Assembly (NCBI GenBank): GCA_963832715.1 | Contig: CAWHVB010000010.1 | Coordinates: 1-64,000 of the forward strand | Length of the DNA stretch: 64,000 nucleotides | From: DATFVA01 sp963832715 | GTDB taxonomy: Bacteria; Bacteroidota; Ignavibacteria; Ignavibacteriales; Ignavibacteriaceae | Direction of reading: 5' to 3' | Part shown: one piece after another, positions 1 through 8,581 of the stretch | Position numbering within the stretch: position 1 is the stretch's first letter | Layout: every line of letters begins with the position of its first letter | Made by a program: the position numbers and the translations under genes | Notes under the pieces: model-generated | What the model was told of the DNA's origin: nothing | The model's database searches: none | What the model saw: only the letters and a program-made list of their open reading frames with translations

Positions 1-2
1 CA

Positions 3-119
3 GAGGCGGAGTTTCACGCAGTTGCGGTAATATCAAAAGCAACTGCTCGGGAAGCAGCTAATGCTGCAATTAAAGTTTTGACTGATGCAGTTAATGTGGC
101 GTTGAAAGGCATATTATAA
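3..119 (+). CDS. 3' end of an unknown gene (partial at window edge)
   Basis: Reading frame 3 is open from the window edge to a TAA at 117-119. It encodes 38 residues, alanine-rich and apparently helical (starting EAEFHAVAVI, ending NVALKGIL). The alternating Ala/Val/Ile composition is like coding sequence, and the other forward frames stop within the first 60 bases. No family can be named from so short a tail. The gene starts left of the window. Confidence 0.5.
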   Translation, partial: EAEFHAVAVISKATAREAANAAIKVLTDAVNVALKGIL

Positions 120-583
120 AACTGCTGCTTGCTAATTAACATTAAGAATCTTTTTCTATAACAATAATATTTGTAATTAAGCAAAAGGCTGTGCCAACCT
201 AAAGAAGATAACATAGTGAATGCAATTCGCGCTTATGATAATTTCGTTTTCTTTCTTTTGTTTACGCTTAGGTTACAGCTTAGATTTTTCATTTACGGAG
301 CTCTTCGAACTTAAACCTTCAACTCGAGAAATGAAAGGGGAACATTTGGGCTCACGAGTCAATTTGCAATATGAAAGAAAAAGAAAGCAGATGGGGATTG
401 GATGAAAATATTAGTAATTATATTGATGTGATTTAATTATTTTTTTTGTAATATATAAACAGGTACCTGAATTTCCTCCTCCTCTCGATCTACTGTTTAC
501 TGAAAATAAACATTTTAATTATCAGAGAATAAAATCCTAACCTTTAGGAAAAATTTGTAATTCTTTGTTGAACCACATTTAAG
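120..583. other. Intergenic, probably non-coding
   Basis: AT-rich stretch without a convincing gene. A 61-codon open frame at 220-405 on the + strand has no good ribosome binding site, has a hydrophobic then basic composition, and resembles no family known to me. It may be debris of the decayed region that continues to the right. Confidence 0.4.
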
Positions 584-750
584 ATGAAAGACCACTCACA
601 AAATAAGGCGTCCTCAAACTTCCTAAAAACTGACGGAGGGAAAACCGAATCTAATGCTATTGAGATTCCTCCTATATCTTTGCCTAAAGGCGGCGGTGCA
701 TTAAATGGGATTGACGAAAGTTATCTGTTAATGATAAGATTAATGAATAA
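584..750 (+). pseudogene. N-terminal stub of a SpvB/TcB-type toxin protein
   Basis: The first ~45 codons encode a polar leader followed by IPPISLPKGGGALNGIDE. This matches the conserved start of the SpvB domain (TcB/SpvB subunits of Tc insecticidal toxin complexes and RHS-like proteins), where a SLPKGGGA..GI.E..S.N pattern opens the beta-propeller. Directly after GIDE the frame is lost. Inserting one A in the run near 716 would give EKLSVN, the expected continuation, before a stop at 748-750. The family is usually more than 500 residues long, so only the first ~50 remain. What is seen is the motif and the break; loss of the rest of a toxin locus is inferred. Confidence 0.6.
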
Positions 751-773
751 AGAATTTAATATTAAGGATTATT

Positions 774-1906
774 ATGGAACCACAGAAATTTTTTATTGGC
801 TTATTAGATTTTTTCTCAATAATTCTTCCTGGTGCTATAGCAACATTCCTGTTTATTGATCAGGTGCCAGTTATTATTGGAGAAACAAAATATCATCTGC
901 TCTCTGACGAAGCCTTATGGTTGATGTTTTTTGTTTCAGCTATTTGTTAGGACATTTTATTTTTCTTTCTTGGTGCGCTCTTTCTAGATGCGCTGGTTTA
1001 TGATAATCTGCGGAAGTATCCATTAAGGAAACAGATCCAAAAATTAGCAAACGGGAAAAACCTTTCTCCCAAATGGCTGCGAAGTTTAGTTCACCATCTC
1101 AGATGATTAGAGCCGATTCTGATACTGCACTGCATAAAGCACTAATGATTAAAGAGCATTATCTTGACCCGATGAATGCTTCATCTGCAATGAATGCATA
1201 TCAATGGAGTAAAGCTCGGTTAACTAGTGAAAATCCCGAGGCTATGGCGGTGGATTTCCAGCGGTATGAAGCCGACTCCAAGATTTTCAGGAGTCTCGTT
1301 ATAATTTTATTTATCTACGTTGTTGTTTTACTATATCAGGTAAGGATTATTGAGGCATTGATTATTCTTTTTTTAATTTTTCTAGCCTTATGGAGGTATT
1401 CTGATCAGAGGCTGAAGTCCGTAACACAAGCGTGTATTGGATTCATCATATCTATGGAAGCGGGAAAGAATAACCTATCAAGCTTTATTAAAATACCTAC
1501 AGCTGGGGTACCTACACACGCAGGCGGTTTAGTTTATAAAAAGAGCACCGATAAAACTCTATTTCTATTCGTCAATGCATTAAAAAATCCCAATGAATGG
1601 GTGCTGCCGAAAGGACATATCGAGGCTGAGGAAAATTGGAAGGAGACAGCGGTACGCGAGATATGGGAAGAAACAGGTGTTTGGGCTAAAGTTCATGGGA
1701 ATTAAAACAAGTTCAATTTCTTAATAATGAAAAAACGGTCTCAGTTCAATACTATTTGATGGAATTCATAGAAATTGAAAGAGGTCAAGAGCGAAGAAAA
1801 ATCATCTGGCTAAATTTAGAAGAAGCATTAAAAAGCGCAACACACTGCTGAATCCAGAGAAATTCTTGAATTAGTGAGAGACAAATACATAGATGAAATT
1901 CTCTAA
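774..1906 (+). pseudogene. Membrane-anchored Nudix hydrolase, multiply frameshifted
   Basis: Reading continues from an ATG at 774 (AAGGA five bases upstream) through several frames. An N-terminal membrane segment starts MEPQKFFIGLLDFF, there is a frame change near 940-965, a basic stretch reaches about 1103, then a long open part (1073-1705) carries two more hydrophobic helices and a perfect Nudix box. The box fits GX5EX7REUXEEXGU: G..EAEE, then REIWEETGV. After a break near 1690 the frame resumes with ~50 residues, breaks again near 1845, and ends at TAA 1904-1906. Nudix enzymes hydrolyse nucleoside diphosphates linked to another group. Here the enzyme would have faced the cytoplasm on ~4 helices. 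At least four indels make it inactive unless the sequence is wrong. Confidence 0.65.
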
Positions 1907-1941
1907 ACAGATAAGAATTAGATAATTCTGAAAATTCAGGA

Positions 1942-2216
1942 ATGGTAATTGGTGTAATCATAGCCATTGGAAGTATAATCACGAAAGAGAAAAGCAAAAA
2001 GATAACTGATTTAATCATTCAGCATTTATTGACAAAGCAGGATCATAAAGACGATCTTGAAGGAATTTCTTTATTGGTCTATAAAATAAATTAAAATAGT
2101 TGGCAGGCCAGATAGTTGTTGCCGTAAGAAATTTAATTGCTAAAGGTATGATCAAGGAATCAGAAAGTCTTTCGGGTAAAAACCAATATCAACTTTCGAA
2201 CGACCACAGTTTATAA
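1942..2216 (+). pseudogene. Remnant of a membrane/winged-helix protein
   Basis: An ATG at 1942 starts a hydrophobic stretch (VIGVIIAIGSII) followed by a helical segment ending VYKIN and a stop near 2093. In another frame, from about 2101 to the TAA at 2214-2216, the sequence reads like the recognition helix and wing of a winged-helix domain (VVAVRNLIAKGMIKESES...NQYQLS). One frameshift in the A-rich stretch near 2090 would join the two. Family assignment is tentative. It directly follows the broken Nudix gene and seems part of the same decaying block. Confidence 0.4.
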
Positions 2217-2330
2217 TCAGAATCTCTCCGGAAATAACATTTAATTTTAAATCCTGGCTGCTGAATTATGCTTACTGATTTCTACATACTTCTTATTGTC
2301 TCTTATCCTCTTGTCTACAGAACTTGCGCT

Positions 2331-2811
2331 TAGGATTTCTCCATCCGTCTATCGGCGGGATAAATCCTCCTTACGTCGGATGTCGAAATGTTGAGACCGG
2401 CAGCCGCCGGTCGAAATCTTTAGCCTATTCGAAATCCCGACAATTTTAGATCTAATTTATAACCGCGGGACCGCCGCTGCGGGAACACAAAACTGTGCTT
2501 AGGCCAATGTTAATGTGTCGCTGCTCTGCAGCTTATGGGTTATAAGGGTTAGATTATCGCTACTGATGTATCGCCGTTATACGGCGAAGGCAGGGATGCT
2601 AACCTCCTCATCCTCTAATCTTCTTACCTTCTAATCCTCCCGGCTAAGCTTAAGATTTCTCCATCCGCCTATCGGCGGGATAAATCCTCCTTACGTCGGA
2701 TGTCGAAATGACAAAATTACGGATGTTCGAATTGTTGAGATGCCGGGCTGAGGTTCCATCAGTATAAACCACTTGCAGTCTTTTTTGCTCAGTTCAGAGA
2801 ACTGAGCTACG
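2331..2811 (+). repeat. Composite dispersed repeat, copy 1
   Basis: Ordered modules: a 60-bp unit (2331-2390, TAGGATTTCTCCATCC to GTCGAAATG), a GCGGGACCGCCGC palindrome, a unit with CGCTGCTCTGCAGC (about 2510-2566), a unit with CGCCGTTATACGGCG (2569-2597), a second 60-bp unit (2651-2710), and a hairpin unit GCTCAGTTC-AGA-GAACTGAGC (2787-2807). The same modules recur at 3327-3820 and 10893-11122. None of it reads as protein. Confidence 0.75.
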
Positions 2812-2907
2812 CGCCAGCTTCAATGCAGCCGAGACACAGCGAAAGCAGGGGTCCTAATCTTCTAATCCTGTCATCTTCTCAACTCCTGTTTCTTCAATGG
2901 GTTTTTT

Positions 2908-2928
2908 AAGCCGAACAGCATTCGGCTT
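2908..2928. repeat. AAGCCGAA/TTCGGCTT hairpin repeat
   Basis: Eight-base perfect stem with a 5-base loop, followed by TACAATTCTC. Related hairpins with the same right flank (CTTTACAtTTTC) lie at 46814-46835 and inside the MITE copies. A looser relative is at 48955-48973. Confidence 0.6.
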
Positions 2929-3117
2929 TACAATTCTCAACTTCTTATCTTCTCATCCTCACGCCGGCGAAGGCAGGGTTTCCTCGGCCGCATAGCGGCA
3001 GAAACATTAGTAGGACCGCGGAGGGTTCCAGGGAACAGAGCTGCAGAGCAGCGAAACATTAAATACAAGGAAAAAGCAACAAGTAAGAAGTAAGGTGGAG
3101 AACCCGTAGGTTAGGAA

Positions 3118-3264
3118 CTTTAGCTGAAATGGCTAAAGCCGAGATTATTATTTTTTATAAAAATCCACGAGCTGAAGCTCGTGGCAAGTCAGCCTGATGG
3201 TAAACGGTTAAAACCGTTATGGGGTATTTGTTTTGTACAGGGGGACCAAATGGCTGAAGCCATT
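3118..3264. repeat. Cluster of four unrelated short hairpins
   Basis: Four consecutive stem-loops with short loops rich in GA/AA: CTTTAGC...GCTAAAG (3118-3137), CCACGAGCT-GA-AGCTCGTGG (3165-3184), AACGGTT-AA-AACCGTT (3203-3218) and AATGGCT-GA-AGCCATT (3249-3264). Stem sequences differ but length and loop style are alike. Three of the four have a 2-base GA or AA loop. Confidence 0.65.
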
Positions 3265-3326
3265 GGTTAATGAGAGCTCAAGTAAACAAGTTAGAAGTAA
3301 CAAGTAACAACCTTCGTGGCTTAGCC

Positions 3327-3820
3327 TAAGATTTCTCCATCCGCCTATCGGCGGGATAAATCCTCCTCGCGTCGGATGTCGAAATGTTGAGACCGACAGC
3401 CGTCGGTCGAAATCTTGAGGCTATTCGAAATCCCGACAATTTTAGATCTAATTTATAGCGGCGGGACCGCCGCTGCGGGAACGATAGAATGGTACTTAAG
3501 CAAGGTTTAATGTGTCGCTGCTCTGCAGCTTATGGGTTATAAGGATTAGATTACCGCTACTAAGGTGTCGCCGTTATACGGCGAAGGCAGGGATGCTTCG
3601 AAGAACTGGTTTAGATTTGTGTTTCGATTAGTATAAACCTCTATCAACTTTTTTGCTCAGTTCAGAGAACTGAGCTACGCACCTGCTTCAATGCAGCCGA
3701 GACACAGCGAAGGCAGGGTTACTAACTTTCTCATCCTCTAATCTTCTTATCTTCTTACCTTCTAATCTTCCAGACTAAGCCTAAGATTTCTCCATCCTCC
3801 TTGCGTCGGATGTCGAAATG
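3327..3820 (+). repeat. Composite dispersed repeat, copy 2
   Basis: Same module order as copy 1: 60-bp unit (3327-3386), GCGGCGGGACCGCCGC palindrome, CGCTGCTCTGCAGC unit (about 3507-3562), CGCCGTTATACGGCG unit (3567-3595), hairpin GCTCAGTTC-AGA-GAACTGAGC (3655-3675). It ends in a shortened 60-bp unit (3782-3820) that lacks the internal GCCTATCGGCGGGATAAATCC segment. Confidence 0.75.
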
Positions 3821-4137
3821 ACAAAATGACGGATGTTCGAAATGTTGAGACCCCGCCACTTCGGAACCCGGGATGCCGACCTGAGACTTCTCCAGTAAAA
3901 AGCTTCTTCATTTTTTTTCCGTTCCAATAAGGGATAGTAGTTTCCGTTCCCTTATCCTCCGCAATTACTGTGGGAAGTTCTCCGGGAAATTACCATATTT
4001 TTATTCTGATTAAATAGCTTCCCGGGGAAGCTTCGGCAATTCAGAATTTTTAATTAAATTCCCTGAAACACATTTTATAAAATTAAAAACCACAAGCAAA
4101 GCTGAATAAAAGTAAGTATTTCCCGGCTTCATTTTTT

Positions 4138-4881
4138 TTGCTTTTTATAATCCTGTACTCGGGATGTTCGGGAAGCAGATCTCTGCAGAATGAATATGAT
4201 CTTCCTGCCGGTAAACTTACCGGTACATGGCGGACTGATTACAACCTGAACTCAAAAAGGGGGATACTGACGTTCAATCCCGACAGCACATTTACTGACT
4301 CGGTCTTTACCATCTCATCCGACTCATTAAAGCTCATTCCTGAACTCGTAGTTAAAGGGAGATTCCGCATCGACGGACCTCTTATCAGGATTACGAATGC
4401 GGCAGTGGTATATCCGGATTACCGGAAAGAGGTTAGTTCTGATTCCAGGCATATTTATATAGATAACCTTGCGGGTTATTTCAGGGGTGAAACGCTTTAT
4501 CTGCAGCCGGTAATTGAGTTTGAAAGGGGCGCCGTTGATCAACAGTCCCTCTCGGGAGAATGGGTTGCTAAAAGGTGGATCTGTACGTATAATGGAAATC
4601 TGCAGCCGCCGGTTAATAACGGATTTGTAAAAGAGACCTATGATTTTGATGCTTCCTCAAAGAAATGCCGTATTTCAGAAGAATATCTCTTTGAGAATTC
4701 CCCTGCCACTGAGGATACTGTGGTTGATTTTGATTACAAAGACAGGGAACTGACACTTGGCGGTAAGCAAAAGAAATGGCTCGTATATTATCAGAACGAA
4801 ATCTATTGGTTTAATCAGAATTACTACACGTATAACAGGTACGAACCGCAGCCCCGGCAGGGAATAAAGCTTAATGAATAA
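4138..4881 (+). CDS. Lipoprotein with two lipocalin-like repeats (first of a pair)
   Basis: A 247-residue reading from TTG at 4138 gives only nine residues before the lipobox (LYSGC), which is short for a signal peptide. The frame is open upstream to 4087. A CTG at 4102 would add NKSKYFPASFFLLF, giving a normal basic-hydrophobic-lipobox leader, so the true start may be non-canonical or mutated. The mature protein has two similar halves, each opening with a (K)LTGTW / LSGEW motif as in lipocalin-like proteins. It is paralogous to the next gene, which it overlaps by 8 bases. Function is unknown; a small-molecule or structural role at the outer membrane is only a guess. Confidence 0.7.
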   Translation: MLFIILYSGCSGSRSLQNEYDLPAGKLTGTWRTDYNLNSKRGILTFNPDSTFTDSVFTISSDSLKLIPELVVKGRFRIDGPLIRITNAAVVYPDYRKEVSSDSRHIYIDNLAGYFRGETLYLQPVIEFERGAVDQQSLSGEWVAKRWICTYNGNLQPPVNNGFVKETYDFDASSKKCRISEEYLFENSPATEDTVVDFDYKDRELTLGGKQKKWLVYYQNEIYWFNQNYYTYNRYEPQPRQGIKLNE

Positions 4882-5632
4882 TATTCTAAAATTATTTTCG
4901 ATCTCTGTTTTAATGTTAGTGTGTGCCGGCTGTGCAGGCTCATCAGATACATATACACTGCAGGACCAGTTCGTAAAATCAAGACTTACCGGAACCTGGA
5001 GCACAGTTAAACATTATACGGATAAGAAGGAGACTATAAGGTTTGATGAGGACAATACATTCATTGATACAGTGTATTATAAAGTGCCCGATCTACCCGG
5101 TTCATTTTATGTGGGGTATGTTGCTGCCGGTAACTATTCCATAAATGATATGAAAATAATTTTCACTGATGTGAAGTTCAGCTATTATAAGAATTTGTCT
5201 GAACCATTGAAGACCCGTGCAGTAGAATTCTTTGATCCACGGCTGCCGGATTTCCAGGATGAGTTTGTTTTCTTCAGAAGACCGGTTTTACTTCGAAGAG
5301 ATGGTCAGGGCAAAGGACTCGAAGGTAAATGGCTGATGAATCATCAGGCTGCAGTTTATGATGCACAGTCTGTAAACAAGTTCGGCGGCGGTATAGCTGC
5401 AGAAGAGTTTGATTTTCTGCCTGCCGCACAGGATTCTGAGGTATGCCGTTACCGGAGAAGGTATCTCTTTGAAACTTCTCTGCCGGACCAGGATACATCA
5501 TATCTCTATATTGCAAAACAGTTTTATCTTAATATTGATTCAATTGTGAATACGTGGTATAATATTAATGGGAATGAGATGGTGTGGTACGGCAGTACCG
5601 ATGATAATATGCTTTATGAGAAAGTGAAATGA
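4874..5632 (+). CDS. Lipoprotein with two lipocalin-like repeats (second of a pair)
   Basis: The 252-residue protein starts MNNILKLFSISVLMLVCAGC, a clear lipoprotein leader with Cys20 as the modified residue. Like its upstream neighbour it has LTGTW near residue 38 and a second LEGKW half near residue 155, then YLFE and a W-Y-rich tail. The pair therefore arose by gene duplication, each with an internal duplication. The start overlaps the previous gene by 8 bases, so translation is probably coupled. No enzyme motif is seen. Confidence 0.75.
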   Translation: MNNILKLFSISVLMLVCAGCAGSSDTYTLQDQFVKSRLTGTWSTVKHYTDKKETIRFDEDNTFIDTVYYKVPDLPGSFYVGYVAAGNYSINDMKIIFTDVKFSYYKNLSEPLKTRAVEFFDPRLPDFQDEFVFFRRPVLLRRDGQGKGLEGKWLMNHQAAVYDAQSVNKFGGGIAAEEFDFLPAAQDSEVCRYRRRYLFETSLPDQDTSYLYIAKQFYLNIDSIVNTWYNINGNEMVWYGSTDDNMLYEKVK

Positions 5633-5903
5633 GTGTCTGCAGCACTATCCCGGCAGTGAGGAAGCAATCTCTTATGAATTATCAATTGCATTCAACATAT
5701 TGAGGGGAGTTGTTTTCCAGATAAATATAGTTTAATTTTACTTAGTAGAAACTATTTATTCTACTAACTGTTGATAATTTACTGTGTCTCCGTCTCACTA
5801 AACAGGGAGGGTTCAGGTGAAGATCATACCTTCTGTTTGTTGTATCCCTTTTTTATGTACTTCCGGCTATAAAATTTCCGTAACCCATTTCCGGAGCTAA
5901 AAA

Positions 5904-6305
5904 ATGAAAAATTTTAACAGGATATCTGTATCACCCGGCAAGCAGGTTTCGGCCGGCGCCGTTATTGGTTTAATTTTTCTTCTCATGGCAGGAATAGCTT
6001 TTACTATTTTAGTCGGAGGAGTTCTCGCTGATAATGAGGCCCCCTTAATAATGTCGATTGTCTTTTATTTGTTTATGGCCGGGTGGGTTGGAACCGCACT
6101 GTTCATTATTATTTATCACATTAAGAATTATAAGAATGCAAAGGTATTATCCCTATTTAGCATAGGTATGGAACCTGACAATAAGGATCTGCCAGGTACG
6201 CCGATGCAACGGCTGCACGATCTTGAGTTGATGAAAAAGGAGGGATTAATTAATGAACCGGAGTATGAACAGAAACGCGCACAGATAATGGGGGAAAAAT
6301 GGTGA
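5904..6305 (+). CDS. Two-TM membrane protein with C-terminal SHOCT domain
   Basis: The 133-residue protein has two membrane helices (about 17-40 and 48-72). Its C-terminal segment PMQRLHDLELMKKEGLINEP..., with E-Y-E-KR, is a typical SHOCT (short C-terminal) domain of two helices with an L..L...G.I...E...K pattern. SHOCT domains are thought to act in oligomerisation or membrane-linked regulation. A 271-base gap precedes it, so it is likely first in a transcription unit. It overlaps the next gene by a few bases (ATG at 6299 inside AAATGGTGA). Confidence 0.75.
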   Translation: MKNFNRISVSPGKQVSAGAVIGLIFLLMAGIAFTILVGGVLADNEAPLIMSIVFYLFMAGWVGTALFIIIYHIKNYKNAKVLSLFSIGMEPDNKDLPGTPMQRLHDLELMKKEGLINEPEYEQKRAQIMGEKW

Positions 6306-7442
6306 AGAACCGGAGAACAAACGCCGCTATATCCTGCTTCTTATTCTTAATTTCCCTCTGCTTATTTCTGAATTATCCTCTTTTTTTCCCAGGAGCAGGG
6401 GACGGCCAAAAATAGCTGGACGCTGAGCACCATTGCAAATTTAGAAACCAGGGTTGAGGCAGCCAGGATATCAATAAACGAAACGATGGCAAATATTCAA
6501 AAGTGCGATGCAACCATCAGCAAATCAGAGAAGATCTTAAACATTGCACAACAGAAAGGAAACGCCGAAGCAGAGCAGGTATCGCTTGAAGCAATTAGAA
6601 AAGCAAAAGCTGCTAAGTTAAAAAATTCAGAAAATCTGGTATTACTTGATTCGTATCTTAAAAAACTGAATGTGTTAATTGAAGATTTGAAAAAAGGTAA
6701 TAGTAACGGGGAGCTGAAGGCTGAGCAATTTGAGTTTCAAAACAACAGAGAAGAATGGTTAAAGAATAAAGATACTTTAATACGGCAGCGGTATAAAAAT
6801 CCCAATTTATATGTTAATAATCTATATACCTCATTAAAAACAAACGCACCCCCTCCTTTGCCCGGTAAGAAATTTGATGAGCTGCTGCCGGGGGACGTAC
6901 TGCTTATTTCGAAAGACTCAAGCAAATTGTCAATCAGTTACTGGATAAACAAGGGGGACGAATTAATTTCATCAACAAAAGAATCCTCTGCATCACACAC
7001 CCTTATATATCTCAAATCAATTAATGGCAAGAAAATGTTCCTGGATAATCTTCCGGGAAAAGGACCAATGATAATTTCCGAGCAGGAATATCTTTATTTG
7101 TATGGGAATCGTGATGCAAAAGTTGCGCAGCTCATTGAACCGCTTGAAGATAAAGATGGAGAAAAATTATATGCGACGGCAAGGCAGTTGGCTGATGAAC
7201 AACTGCAAATGAAAACACAGAAAGCCAACAATTTAATTACCGGCACCAAATACGGGGTGATGGGAACAGATATGGTTTGTTCGGAATCGAGCCGGTGGGT
7301 ACTGATCAATTCAGGAAAGATCGTCCCTGAAACAGATGACACTATTAAGAAAATAGCAGGAATAGACTATTCTCCGGCGGATTTCTGCAAGAGCAAGTAT
7401 TTTATTGTTACGCCATTATATGAAGTGCCGACAAAAAAATAA
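6299..7442 (+). CDS. Secreted permuted NlpC/P60 (YiiX-like) protein, signal peptide frameshifted
   Basis: The long open frame begins at ATG 6486, but coding-like sequence in the same frame runs back to ~6383 (SQEQGTAKNSWTLSTIANLE). A signal peptide in another frame runs from ATG 6299 (hydrophobic core CFLFLISLCLFL). Removing one T from the T7 run at 6381-6387 joins them into ...NYPLFSQEQG, a normal cleavage region. A coiled coil (residues ~10-100 from 6486) precedes a domain with LLPGDVLL (134-140), ASHTLIYL (His171) and MVCSESSRWVL (Cys265). His before Cys is the circularly permuted papain-like order of the YiiX/YaeF branch of NlpC/P60, which cleave or bind peptidoglycan peptides or lipids. 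Whether the T7 is real decides if the protein is exported. Confidence 0.7.
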
Positions 7443-7458
7443 ATCTAAAGGTATTAAC

Positions 7459-8581
7459 ATGGACAAGAAAGTGTGCGGCTTGAAAATGGGTCTTATGTTA
7501 ATTGTAATTCCGTTTTTCTTTTTTTCCGAAACCGCTTTTGCGCAATGGCAAATAGTGTATTCAGATCAACTTATTAACGAACTGAGACAGCAAGGAATCA
7601 ATTACGCAAAGAGGCAGGGTAATTTTTCAACTGAAGCAGAGTGTAACAAATGATTGACAGAGCCGTTAATGAGTCAGGTGACTCCTACATCAGAAAGAAG
7701 ATGCATTGTGAAAAATGTGATGCCGCAAACGGCGGAGGTTATATACAAGGTTCATCAGGCAGCGGAGATCTCAACCAGCAATTAGTTCAGTCGGTAGCCG
7801 CACCATTGATCCAGGGGCTACTTGACTGGATATTTTCTCCTCATCAGAAGATAACAGCAGCACATCACATTCCAATAATGTATATATATCTCCCACCCCG
7901 CGCCCGCTAACAGAGGAAGAAATTCGTTTAGCCAAAGAAAAACAGGAAAAATGGAAAGAGCAGGTACATAAGGTACAGGCTGAATATTCACAGATACTGA
8001 GTGAAAAATTTTCAGATCAGCAAAGAAATACTGCAAACGAATTCAAAAACAGAGTTGTAAAGTCGGAAGCCATGAAAAATATCAAACAGCTGAATTGCGC
8101 ATCCCGGCAAAGCATTGAAGCAGCTGAAACCGTTTTACAGGGAAACGGTAATTTTGATGATCCCGATGGTTCTCTGGAGAATGCACGTTCGGTCTCAGAT
8201 TTTACAAATCCAAAGTCATCCGATTGTCCGCAAATAAAATATGAAATCCCCGATGTAAGCGCTGCAAACCCGGTCGGATTTCAGCAAATGATTTACCAGG
8301 CAGTGAAATACAAAGCTGACAGTATTAAAGTGAATGCTGAATTGTTAAAAGAAAAAGAAGCGGGCATTAAAAAAATTATAGAAGAGAAGAAACAAGTTGT
8401 AGAAGAATTAAAATTAAAACCGCCGGAAAATGACAGCGACCAGCTGTTAAAAGAAGCTCTTGCAGCTCTCAATGAATCAGTTGACGAAGGGAACAAAGTA
8501 GCTGATGAATTAATTAAAAGTAAAAACAGTTTAGAGAATTTAGAAAATATCCGGAGTACTTATGATCTTGAGAAACCGTAA
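7459..8581 (+). pseudogene. Secreted coiled-coil protein of unknown family, broken by two frameshifts
   Basis: ATG at 7459 gives a clean signal peptide (MDKKVCGLKMGLMLIVI..., cleaved after AFA). The first part stops at 7653 after TEAECNK. The next frame (7650-7910) continues naturally as MIDRAVNESGDSY with a CEKCD motif. Near 7833 coding quality moves to a third frame: a Ser/Asn-rich linker, then PLTEEEIRLAKEKQEKWKEQV, which joins without a break to the open part 8072-8581. The C-terminal half is a long charged helix ending YDLEKP. One extra A after 7643 and one base near 7833 would restore a ~370-residue protein. It lies between the NlpC/P60-like and TPR-PDZ-thioredoxin genes. Either decay or sequence error; no enzymatic motif is seen. 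Confidence 0.6.

Larger units (their letters stand above)
2217..4137. other. Long repeat-rich non-coding region
   Basis: About 1.9 kb without a gene in any frame. It holds two copies of a composite repeat (2331-2811 and 3327-3820, listed separately), a run of four different hairpins (3118-3264), a free-standing AAGCCGAA/TTCGGCTT hairpin (2908-2928), and pyrimidine tracts of the TCTTCTAA type (about 2610-2640, 2855-2890, 2940-2960, 3728-3772). The tracts are the complement of purine tracts found elsewhere in the window. The last ~200 bases before 4138 are AT-rich and may hold the promoter of the lipoprotein pair. Confidence 0.7.

Noticed and set aside
220..405. 61-codon open frame near the left edge
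   Set aside because: No ribosome site, no homologous motif, located among decayed genes.
7650..7910. Separate gene starting at the ATGA overlap
   Set aside because: The sequence continues the protein upstream without its own signal or ribosome site, and its tail becomes implausible after 7833 while another frame becomes protein-like; a frameshifted single gene explains it better.
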